A stretch of 64,000 nt of DNA from Zhengitettix transpicula (Eukaryota; Arthropoda; Insecta; Orthoptera; Tetrigidae), in assembly GCA_037074705.1 (NCBI GenBank), contig CM073590.1, forward strand, positions 178,017,246-178,081,245, read 5' to 3'. Both the position numbers and the translations under genes were made by a program. The notes under the pieces were generated by a model. It worked only from the letters and a program-made list of their open reading frames with translations, was not told where the DNA came from and did no database searches. This document shows, piece after piece, positions 36,520 through 45,517 of this stretch. Position 1 is the stretch's first letter. Each line of letters begins with the position of its first letter.

Positions 36520-37240
36520 GAGTCAATAGAACCATTGTTGAGACGTACGAAGTCAAAAATTCTACGAGGAGACGAACAGTCTACAGTCGGACGGCGAACA
36601 GCATGGCAGACAGATAGATCTAGCCGGAAAGGTTACAAGTAAAATTTGAGTAAAAAGTTTTAGACAGTAAAATTCGTCGAACAGTTACAAGGAGTAACCT
36701 AATAAATCACGCCACGATAAAAATCTATAAGTACCGTGACCGTCATCAATTCCACAGAGAGATAATTTGTAACAATCTGTCCACCCATTAATCCGGAAGG
36801 AGTTGCAGGTTCCAGTTTCCAGAAGAGAGACCCAAAAGTTTCGACAAGTGTTTTGTAACCAATTTAAATTCAGTGATATCCCCAAAAACGTGTGCACAGA
36901 AAACCCCAAAATTGAGACCTGGTCGGCCGTAAGTAAAAGAACTCTAAATTTATTTGTAAACCATTTCATTAAGATACGTCAGATCGTTCTTCAATTATTT
37001 CTGTTCTTCAATTATTTTCTTTTCTTTAATTATTTCTTTTCTTTAATTGTTTTGTTAGATAATTTAAAATTCAAGTCACCCATTTATCAAACCCAGTAAA
37101 GACCCTGAGATTCTAAATATTATTATGTAATTTTTATATTGTATTTAAAACATTAATAAATTTTGTTTAAATTCTTCAAATAAATCTTTTTATTTAGACG
37201 CCTATTTTAATCTGTTTATTACAATACATTAAACAGAAAA
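36520..37240 (+). other. Leader/first-intron-like module, copy B
   Basis: The leader ends at 36928 in GGTCGGCC, followed by GTAAGT. The predicted 269-bp intron contains TTATCAAACCCAGTAAAGAC (shared with copy A) and ends AATCTTTTTATTTAG at 37197. A short second leader reaches AACAGAAAAATG, with the ATG at 37241-37243. Splice signals are seen by eye only. Because the module is repeated, it may be the 5' region of a retroelement. Confidence 0.4.
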
Positions 37241-37298
37241 ATGCCAAAAGAGGATGTTGTGTTGAGTTTCCTTGAATAAATGTAAAAGGTTTGGAGTA

Positions 37299-39223
37299 AC
37301 AGCAAAAGGAATTTCTCCTCGTAAAGATAAACTTTCTCCTATTATGGACATGCTTATTTCAAAAGACAACACTGCAATTAAGTCTTTTATTGGAATGGCT
37401 AATTTTTATTCCCGTTTTATACCAAATTTGCAGTGTGAATTGGAACCACTTTATCGTTGTTTACGTTTAAAGAATAAAGAAAAGTGGGGTCCAATTCAGA
37501 CTAAAGCCTTCCATAAGGTCAAGAACCTTATTGCTAATGCTAAGCATATTGCATTTTACAATCCACAAAAGGAATTAGTATTGTCAGTTCATGCTTCTTC
37601 CTACGGTGCAGGTGCAGTCATTATCCATTTAGGTGATAATGGTGATCTCATCCCTGTTTATTTTGCTTCCACTTTGCTCAATGCTTCCCAAAGAAATTAT
37701 TCACAATTAGATAAGGAGGCTTTTACAATAGTCTTCGGTGTGAGACGATTTCACCAATTCTTGTTTTTTTGGGTGGAAATTTACAATAGAAAATGACCAT
37801 AAGCCTTTGGAATTCATTTTCAGCAAATCAGCAAAAAATGAGGTTATGGCAGCTCGACTTTCTCGCTGGTCAACGTTTCTATCTGGCTATGATTTTGAAA
37901 CTAAGTACATTCCAGGAAAGATAAATGTTCTGGCAGATGCACTGTCCAGAAATGTCCCATCCAATTCTTACTTCTCAGATGCTGACTTAGGTGAGGAGGT
38001 GGTAGAGAAAGGAGTAGTGAATCAGGTAGATGCCCTTCCTCTGTCTACATCTGTCCTTGAATCGATTCTTCAAAAGGATCCGGAAGCTATTGCCTTGCGG
38101 AAAGACATTCTTTCAGATTGGTCCAGATTCTGACTCCTTTCATACGATTTAAGGAACAATTTTCTATCGTAGGGAATACTATCCTCTTGGGTAATAGTTT
38201 TCATTCCTGCTGAGCTCCGTAATAGTGTACTATATGAACTGCAGGGATTGTTAAAATGAAAATGCTGGCACGATCACTTGTATATTGGCCAGGCTTGGAC
38301 AGTGATATTGAATCCTTGGTAAAAGAGTGCGGTCTGTGCCAATTACAAAGAAAAAGCCCCCCACAGGACTACTCCTTTAAGTGGCCTGTTCCCTCAGAAC
38401 CGTGGGGTCGATTGCACATTGATTTCGCTGGTCCATTCTGTGGTAAATACTTTCTTCTAGGTGTTGATGCAAAAACAAAATTCCCTGAAATTTCTATGTT
38501 AGACGCCACTACAGCTTCAACTATTATTAAGGTCCTTTCGGGTTGGTTTGAAAAACATGGTCTTCCTATACAGATTCACTCTGATAATGGACCACAGTTT
38601 GCTTCCTTTCAATTTCGTGACTTCCTGGTGAACAATGGTATTCGACAAACCTTTTCCCCACCATACCATCCAGCAAATAATGGAGATGTCGAAGGTTTCA
38701 TTTCAACATTCAAGACAGCATTTTCCAAACTTCTTAAACAGTATGGTGACCGAGAAAGAGCACTGTCGGTATTTCTAACTTCCTACCGCTTAACTCCCCA
38801 TGCAACTACAGGAGTATCTCCCTTTGTAGCCATGTATGGTAAGGAATGTAAAACTCGCCTGCATTTACTCAATCCCAGCACAGACTCCTTCTCTGATGAA
38901 TCTAGACCTAAGCGTTCATTCAGACTAGGTGACCTAGTTTTAGCCCGTGATTATAGTGGGAGGAAAGATGGATTGCTGGCAAAATAAGTAAAATCCTATC
39001 TCCAGTTACATATTCAGTTGAGGTAGCTCCGGGTGTTATATGGAAACGCCGTACCAACCAACTTTTGTCAAGGGATCCTAAACTTAAATTAAATCATCCA
39101 TCCTTTAAGGACTCTAGCCAAACTCCATACTCTAATTACAAATACCAGGGTTCTGCAAGTAACATTGGTGAAGCTGCAGATATCATGGACGCTGATGCTC
39201 GTGTTCCGGACCCTCCACGATGA
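37299..39223 (+). pseudogene. Ty3/Gypsy pol remnant: RT end, RNase H, integrase
   Basis: The first frame (to 37796) holds the RT C-terminal segment (KSFIGMANFYSRFIPNL) and the start of RNase H. The RNase H Asp expected in the DAS motif is His (CAT, 37590-37592), while QLDKEAF remains. A one-base slip in the T run at 37763-37770 moves the frame to 37807-38133, with the RNase H end (GKINVLADALSRN). A gap with stops follows. Integrase is mostly in 38256-38987: Cys pair CGLCQL, then the DDE residues in HIDFAGP, HSDNGPQF and GDVEGF. A one-base loss in an A run near 38985 moves the frame again; the C-terminal tail ends at a TGA (39221-39223). It resembles the K02A2.6/Mag-like branch. No env-like ORF follows. 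Confidence 0.93.
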
Positions 39224-39346
39224 AACCCTACAAGAGACAGACATGCCCCGGGTCGTTTCGGAGAATGGACTCAATAAAATAAAATTACAACTATGAAACG
39301 ATTCCTTCTCAGTTTTTTTTATTGGTGATCTCCTTTAGGGGGGAGA

Positions 39347-39501
39347 TGTTGTGTTGAGTTTCCTTGAATAAATGTAAAAGGTTAGGAGTAGGCAATCAAT
39401 TGTTTCAATTGTTAGTCAGTTGTTCAATAAAGTTCTTGGAGATTGTAGCAATTATATTTTTCTCTCCCAATCTATATATATTTATATATAACAACGCACC
39501 A
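39347..39501 (+). repeat. 3' LTR of the Ty3-type element
   Basis: 155 bp, from TGTTGTGTTGAGTTTCC to CAACGCACCA. Its first 44 bases repeat 37255-37298. Confidence 0.88.
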
Positions 39502-39506
39502 GAGGA

Positions 39507-40411
39507 AATCATAAATCAAAAAAATAAGGTACGTTACATATTCAGTTCAGTACGAATTCATTTGCATAGAGTATTAAGGCACGAAAACAATCGAGAAACT
39601 CGTGTCCCTGCGTCTCATAGCGCTATCTCATGCGTTCCCTCCATGTCAAATCATTACTCAATTCTTACAGATTCTAGATTAGGTTAATGTTTGTAAGGTT
39701 ATGTAGAAGTCAGACGATACTTTTACCCTTAGACTGGTGAACAGCAGTGCTCGACGAGGCATCTAACGGATATTTTACACCCTAATTATGCAAACATATT
39801 AGTGTTTTTATCCTCCGGACTCGTCGTACCGATATGTGCATTGCTTCGTATATTCATTTCTCGCCTAACGTGCATCCAATATTCATGCAGGGCGTAAAAT
39901 ATGGTGTGCATTAATTTTTGGGGATGTTCGCTGTATGTAGGGGATGTAAATGAGCGAGGATTACAGGCGCTGTGGATTGATTGATGGGACGAAGCGCACG
40001 CCACGTGGCGTGACTCCCAGGTATTAATAACGTGGTGTAACCGACCCTCAGTATTAAGATAGCACCGTAACGCAACATGCCGGGATACCATCGCGGCAGC
40101 TTCTTTATTGGTCATAATGTTTCATGCTGTCCGCAGTTTTTTCTGCCTCTGACAGTTAAGCACCGACGTTATCTTTTAACATCTTGGCCGACCAGCAACG
40201 TTACGAACCCGAGGGTATCCTCTCTGCTCGAATTAAATGTTGTTATTTGAATGAACCACGACTCCGATACGTCCAACCCGAAAAATATTACCGGCCTTGA
40301 CAATGATATTTATTAATAAAGTCAAAATTAGTTTTACTCACCGTTTAATAAGTTTTACTTAGATATAACTGAGAAATTTCTTTTAATTTTGAAATTTTAA
40401 CTATGTCAAAA
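39507..40411. other. Less AT-rich, apparently unique DNA; possible regulatory region
   Basis: 39740-40130 differs from its neighbours in being compositionally balanced and unlike any repeat in the window. It has TGATTGATGG (a Pbx/Exd-Hox-like string), ATTATGCAAACA (POU-like) and the palindrome at 39997. The minus-strand frame at 39786-40115 has no domain I know. Confidence 0.35.
39997..40012. promoter_or_regulatory. Perfect 16-bp palindrome centred on an E-box
   Basis: CACGCCACGTGGCGTG is fully self-complementary with CACGTG at the centre, a possible site for a dimeric bHLH-type factor. Function not shown. Confidence 0.35.
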
Positions 40412-40547
40412 ATAGTTGATGTTCTTGGGATTCCAACCGGGTGAGAATGAAGTTATTCCACAATGTTTCGATAGCGGACATTGCTGTAATCTTCTGGTGA
40501 AGAGCATTCTGACCCGGTTGGAATCGCGAGAACACTTTGTCAACTAT
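40412..40547 (-). repeat. Fold-back with hammerhead-like core, second subtype
   Basis: Outer arms ATAGTTGATGTTCTTGGGAT + TCCAACCGGG (left) and CCCGGTTGGAATCGCGAGAA (right) face each other. The minus strand between them has CCAGAAGATTACAGCAATGT and then TATCGAAACATTGTG, which resembles CTGANGA...CGAAAC. The TTCCAACCGG arm end is shared with the fold-back at 57.8 kb. Confidence 0.6.
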
Positions 40548-40866
40548 ATGCACCGGGAAAGCCTTCGTTCGATGATTATGTAAAAAATATTTTACTGCCC
40601 AATGTCTACTGCATTGAGTTTAATTTTAAGTACATAAAAATTAGATTAGCTCTAATTAATTAAACAGAACAATGCTTTTAAAAAATCACGTACGATGAAT
40701 TTATTGTTTTACCTTTCTGTAGTGTTATCATTTGATCTAATATGATTATTTAAAAACCTCCTGTTTTCTGTAATTTCTAAGTCTAAATATTTTTCTGGTT
40801 TCACCATAAGATCCTATTAATAATTTTTCCACTACCAATGTCATTTATAAAATTAATTGTTAGAAA

Positions 40867-41243
40867 TGTGCCCTTTGTTATATCGGCCAAACAAATCGAA
40901 TTTTTAAAGCAAGTTGTAACGAGTATAAATCTAACTTTAAATTTGTAAACACAACCCTACCACTCAACATGGTATCAAATTTAATCACTGTTTCGATTTT
41001 GACCACACCTCTATTTTAGACAGAGAACCACATTATTGGAAAAGATTAATTTCTGAAATGTTATATATTAAAGATAAACCCAATACTGTTAATATTAAGC
41101 ACGAAACAGAAAATTATTTTATTTTAAGTTATTTGTCCCTTATGCATTTATCTATGATTTTAGTTCTTTGCTTAATTTTAAGTCTTAGGTTTTTCGCCGT
41201 TAGAAAAGGATGCCAGTCGGCGTCGAAACGTCCAGCATTTTAA
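40867..41243 (+). pseudogene. PLE GIY-YIG endonuclease remnant, second copy
   Basis: The first piece from 40867 reads CALCYIGQTNRIFK, the YIG half of the nuclease plus the following helix. After a frameshift near 40970 the piece 40980-41243 reads FNHCFDFDHTSILDRE and then YWKRLISEMLYIK, carrying the catalytic Glu of GIY-YIG proteins. Compared with the ORF at 32585-33292 the same blocks occur in the same order with low identity, so the two belong to different PLE families. The upstream part, including the first GIY strand, is not readable. Confidence 0.8.
41190..41238 (+). ncRNA. Hammerhead-like sequence at the PLE 3' end (degenerate)
   Basis: A 6-bp hairpin GATGCC-AGTC-GGCGTC (41209-41224, one G-U pair) is followed immediately by GAAACGTC. 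This matches hammerhead stem II, the GAA strand and a minimal ACGU stem III with cleavage-site C. The CUGANGA strand is damaged (GTTAGAAAAG), and no good stem I is visible. It is probably no longer active. Hammerheads in PLE terminal repeats are established for many animals; assignment here is inference. Confidence 0.4.
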
Positions 41244-41974
41244 AATACTTTTTTAGTTCTGTATCCTATCACATTTTCTAACATAGTTATGCAGAATTCA
41301 GCATGCTTTTATAATTGATTAAAATCAAGTGAAGTATCAATTTCTATATGAAGTATCCGCTAAAATCCCAAATGTACATTCAATCATTCTACAGCCCCTT
41401 AATAGTCGGCAATTTGAGCTGCGTTGCTTTACTGACAAGTCTACCGGAATATAGCCGCAAAACAAATCTAATACAGCAAATCCTTCGTCCTCCAAATTAT
41501 AAATGGCATCGCCTTACCATTTACATCATAAGGAAGACATTTATCTTCGGGAATTTTTAAATCGTTATTCTCAAGCTTACGTGAAAATGATGACGTCTTG
41601 AAAAAGTTAGAATCGCTAGTAGCTCCACGAGCCCCAACTTCAAAATAAATTAAATTGACCATCACAAGTCTATTACTAATTAATGGATGGACCTATAATT
41701 TTAGGCGCATATTCTTACGTCATAGTACCAAGGTACAAACAATTACAGTCTCTACGAAATCCATTTTATAACCGAGTGAAAGCAACTACTTAGTTGCTGG
41801 TGTGCGCTCTACAGTCTGCAAGCAGCTCAACTTCTTAATTAGCTTGATTAAAAAGTTGCTTGTGTGCGTTGGGCCTTAATATTTAGATTCTTTCGCGGGA
41901 CTGGAAAATATTTCCGGAATTATTTGAGAGGTTTATGAATCTATTTATTTGACTTTTCTTAAATATATTGTTTT
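41244..41974. other. AT-rich stretch, no gene seen
   Basis: Imperfect repetition of an AGTTGCTNGTGTGCG motif at about 41790-41875. Frames here have no domain. Confidence 0.55.
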
Positions 41975-42545
41975 AGGGCAACAGGCTGCATGATGGTAAT
42001 CCACGTTGGGCAACTCCCCTTTAATAGCATACGAAGGGATTTGAAAGGGGGGATGCGGAAGGGTGGAAGAAGGTAGCCAAGGGTAACTAGGGCCCCCGGG
42101 CTATGGTTTAAGGATCCGACCCGGTATTCGCCTAAATTAAATGCAGGACAAACCCTAGAAAAACTTGCATCAGGTAGTTCGGGCATTGTGTACTTGTCTC
42201 ACGCCCTTCCGATAGCGGGAGAGGAGTTTGCTGTGGGGGCGCAGCATTCCCTTCTCCGTGCCTCGACCAGTTTAGGAGGCAACTGGCCGACTATTCCAAT
42301 GGAAATAGCGAACAACTCATACCATATGCCCAAGGTCTGTGACCCCGGAACATACACCTTTCGAAACTTGTCGAGGTGCCTCGGCTTGTGGGAACCTTAG
42401 TTCAAAAACGGAGAAGAAAAGGCATACCCAAAGGTAGTCCCTTCGTATCTCTCCTGAAAGGTTCTGCCTGCGAGAGAACATCCCTCGCAGGTTACCTGCG
42501 AGAGAATCCTCTCGCAGGCTCTATTCCGCCGGAAATGGCATCTTT
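41975..42545 (+). repeat. GGC-family repeat, longest copy
   Basis: It starts TTTTAGGGCAACAGGCTGCA and runs through all family blocks. The tail has at least three iterations of CTGCGAGAGAA/CCCTCGCAGG, the last forming a perfect hairpin at 42495-42518. A second copy in the same orientation follows directly. Confidence 0.88.
42495..42518. repeat. Perfect 10-bp hairpin in GGC-family tail
   Basis: CCTGCGAGAG, loop AATC, CTCTCGCAGG. Related but imperfect units precede it and recur in the other copies. Confidence 0.85.
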
Positions 42546-42870
42546 TTTTTTGGGTGTAGACAGGCTATGTATAGGGTAATCCACATAGTGGCAACTCCCC
42601 TCTTATAGCATAGGAAAGGGATTTGAAAGGGGGGATGCGGAAGGGTGGAGGAAGGTAGCCAAGGGTAACTAGGGCCCCCGGGCTATGGTTTAAGGATCCT
42701 ACCCGGCATTCTCCTAAAGAAATGCAGGAAAACCCTAGAAAAACCTGCATCAGGAAGGTCGGCCCAAAGGTAGCCTCTTCATGTCTCTCCTACAAGGTTC
42801 TACCTGCGAGAGAATATCCCTCGCAGGTACTGCCTGCGAGAGAATAGCCCTCGCAGGCCGGCTCGTGTTT
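42546..42870 (+). repeat. GGC-family repeat, alternative head, internally deleted
   Basis: It starts TTTTTTTGGGTGTAGACAGG. After the GGAAGGTCGG block it jumps directly to the tail (CCCAAAGGTAGCC), losing the middle half of the unit. It ends with two CTGCGAGAGAA/CCCTCGCAGG units. Confidence 0.85.
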
Positions 42871-44806
42871 TTCCCTTTCTTAAATATAACTGACTAAGAC
42901 GAGGAAAATACACGAATACGACTGCGACGATTATTCTCCGAAAGCTGTGTAACGGTTGCCCTACCGTTATTTAATTTAAAATTGTTCTAAATGATTTATG
43001 ACGATTAAAAAAATTATTTGCTTTAAAAATTTATTACTCCAGAATATACCAAATTTCCTCCACGGCTTTAATGATCACAGATTCCTTTTCTCAGAGGATT
43101 CTGGGGCTGGTTTGAAAAATATCAGCATAATTGGCAAAACGGCAACTTAACCCGCGACCGTCCCAGTAGATTAGCGACCTTAAATTTTGCAGAATTCACT
43201 TCCTAGTAGCAACGGCTAACGATGGACGGCAGCTTCTTCTCCTCACTGCGACTGAAGTTCTGCGTAGCGATGGCTCTCTCAGGGTGACGATTGGAATTCG
43301 GAACTTTCACAATCTTTTGAAAAGTCAAAACTGGCAGTAGAACCATTACGTCGTCACAGTATGTGGATTACCCTCTATATAACCGTCCGCAGAATGTGAC
43401 ATACTTCGTTTGATTATATCGGAATGATTATTTACAGAAACAAAATATCTTTATTTCTTTAAACAGTCACAAGAATGGTTTATTCCATAAGAAGTCCAAC
43501 TGGGATTTGAAAAATTTCCCGAAGGCTTGGCAAAAGCCTTTGGAAAGACGGTGTCGTGCACAATTTCGATTAGCATAATGTAAATCTTTTCAATGAAGAA
43601 TGACAATATTATTCCATATTTTTGAAACATTTTCGTTCCAATTATTTGGCCATTATCGTAAACAAATGATACTAATTAAAATATAATTTATGATTCCCTA
43701 TTGTTCCAAACCATTTATTGCATTTAAAATAATTTTATTACCAATGTTTCTTTAAACTTAACAATACTCTCAACAGCTGTAAACATAACCGAATTTTTGC
43801 GTGCGATGTGTGGGGAAATTGCATCTAAGAAACTTATGTCCACTACATTTCATGCAATTAATTGTAAGTACAGTTCAATAAATTTGTAATTAATTTTATT
43901 ATAAATTATCATGTTTGTAAAATCTTGCTTTTTTGGAGTTTTTAGAAACACGGATTTTGAAAGTAGATCATTCAATTGAATTTACAACACCTGGCGAGAT
44001 CCTAATAAATTAATGATGAAAATTTGAGAATTTTTTTTCCATTATAATGTTTAATAATAAATTAACTAAACAGGTTGATGTTTTCATTTCTTTAAGGACG
44101 TCAGATAAATATAACTGTTAAAAGATTTGTATCTTAATTGATCATTTTCTAAGCATGTTTATTCAACGAATCACTACCAATTGGAACAGTTTCCATGTAA
44201 TAGATAGCGATATAAATTATAAATCCAGATAAGTTTCAGAAATTTTATACATTAAACTTGTTTTACATTCACTTAACGTTATAACCAAGACTGATTCGTT
44301 ACGGAATAAAGTTGCCTTTCCGGAACTGTATACCTGAACGCTCAGCGGTCAGGATTGATGAAGGGCCCGGGGAAGGGGGGAATTTGTCCACTAATGCCAC
44401 GTGCGCTCAAAATACGGCGCCGGAAAGACGCCGAGGAGTCCGTACTCAACGCTGCGTGGGAACTTCGCCTTCACGCAATTCGTCCCAATCATCTTTAACT
44501 GAAAATTGATCTTGGTATGCTACTATTTCAAGCACAATTGTTAAATTCCTCATAATATCAAAAAAAATTATATTCATAAAGGATTAAACTAATTTTATAA
44601 AGATAAGAATAAATATTTACGTTATATAAGAAAAAGTAACAATAAATAATATTAAAATTTTCTGTCCATAATTGTAATCAAAACCACTTAATAGACCAGT
44701 TGAGGTTAATGAGATCGAGTGTGAAAGAGATTTTAACGAAATACGATCTAGGAACCGTTGTCTGGAAGGATTTTTGAGTGCGAAGGGATAACTTTTAAAT
44801 CTTGGT
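42871..44806. other. AT-rich stretch, no gene seen
   Basis: GC-richer bits at 43135-43330 and 44320-44480. The frame at 44312-44509 has no domain. Confidence 0.55.
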
Positions 44807-45504
44807 TGTTACACAATATATGAGTTGTCGTTTATACTTTTTTGAAATAATAAGTACTTATGGTGCGCCTTTAGTTATCGATTTGTTACAAAATATTTTT
44901 TATAACTGTTGCCTAAATTACTGCCTGGAAGCATGGGAATGTGGCTTGCCGGGGTCGAGCAGCAGACACAAGACAATGGCGGGGTGGATTGGAAAATCCG
45001 CAAGTCCCGCAAGCAAGGTCATGGTCGGCCAAGGAAGGGGTAGACGACCGGGAGGGTATGGCCCTAAAATAGATGAAGTGAGTCACGTGTGCACAAGGAC
45101 CAACCAGGAGAGAGGGATTTTGAGGAGGCAGAGAGAGAAGTCTGCGAACACAAGGAGATGGATTTGGACCGTCGGTGAGAGTGGTCAGGGAGAGTTGATT
45201 CTGAAAGATTTTAGTTTTGCACGTGGGTCTCCGGTCGTCTGCTGCGAATGCTGCGGATAGAGAGAGTCGCCAACGGGAGTCGACCCTGTCCGAGCTGCAG
45301 ACCTGGTAAGTCGCATTCCATGCTTCCAGGTATCGCGTCGGTTTGCCACGTGGAGAACCACGGTTAATCTTGAGAAAGGGAGGGGGTTACATGCATCCCT
45401 GGCAGGCTGGAGAGCTTTCGTTTTATATAAATTCTCATAAAATGAATTCTTGTTTTTATTAACTAAATATTGTATTTCCCTTTCCTGCAAGAACAATTCT
45501 TGCA
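44807..45504 (+). repeat. Candidate LTR (about 698 bp) ending at a primer-binding site
   Basis: It begins TGTTACACAATATATG and ends TTCTTGCA, two bases before TGGCGCCCAAC. It contains TATATAAA near 45425 and an unusually GC-rich middle (44930-45330) with an inverted pair CTGGAAGCATGG(G)AATG at 44927 and about 45316. The 152-codon frame at 44802-45260 has no domain. The second LTR and an internal region were not found, so boundaries rest on the TG..CA rule and the primer site. Confidence 0.45.
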
Positions 45505-45506
45505 GG

Positions 45507-45517
45507 TGGCGCCCAAC
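45507..45517 (+). other. Putative tRNA primer-binding site (TGGCGCCCAAC)
   Basis: TGGCGCCCAAC resembles the classical retroelement primer-binding sequences that pair with tRNA 3' ends. It is preceded by the perfect hairpin CCTGCAAGAA-CAA-TTCTTGCAGG at 45484-45506, which overlaps the LTR edge. No gag follows. Confidence 0.45.

Larger units (their letters stand above)
37255..39501 (+). mobile_element. Ty3/Gypsy-type LTR element, internally deleted
   Basis: Ends are TG (37255) and CA (39500-39501), flanked by the perfect 5-bp duplication GAGGA (37250-37254, 39502-39506). The right LTR is 155 bp (39347-39501), preceded by the polypurine tract AGGGGGGAGA. The left LTR survives only for its first 44 bases (37255-37298, one mismatch). 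It then joins directly to the end of RT, so the rest of the LTR, primer site, gag, protease and most RT are gone. The intact termini and TSD show a real retroviral-type integration. Confidence 0.92.
37241..39528 (+). pseudogene. Putative start-codon exon split by an LTR element
   Basis: If the Ty3-type element and one copy of its GAGGA target duplication are ignored, the ATG at 37241 is followed by a short open stretch ending in AAATAAG|GTACGT, an excellent 5' splice donor (39529). The exon would encode only about a dozen residues before the donor. I do not know the product and found no downstream exon. Chance is a real alternative, since the open stretch is short and the region is repetitive. 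Confidence 0.3.

Noticed and set aside
37299..39223. An endogenous retrovirus with envelope gene
   Set aside because: After integrase only a short C-terminal tail, a polypurine tract and the LTR follow, so there is no room for or sign of env. It is a Ty3-type retrotransposon remnant.
44802..45260. A 152-codon protein gene
   Set aside because: No domain, starts at a non-ATG codon, and lies within an LTR-like segment bounded by TG..CA and a primer-binding site.
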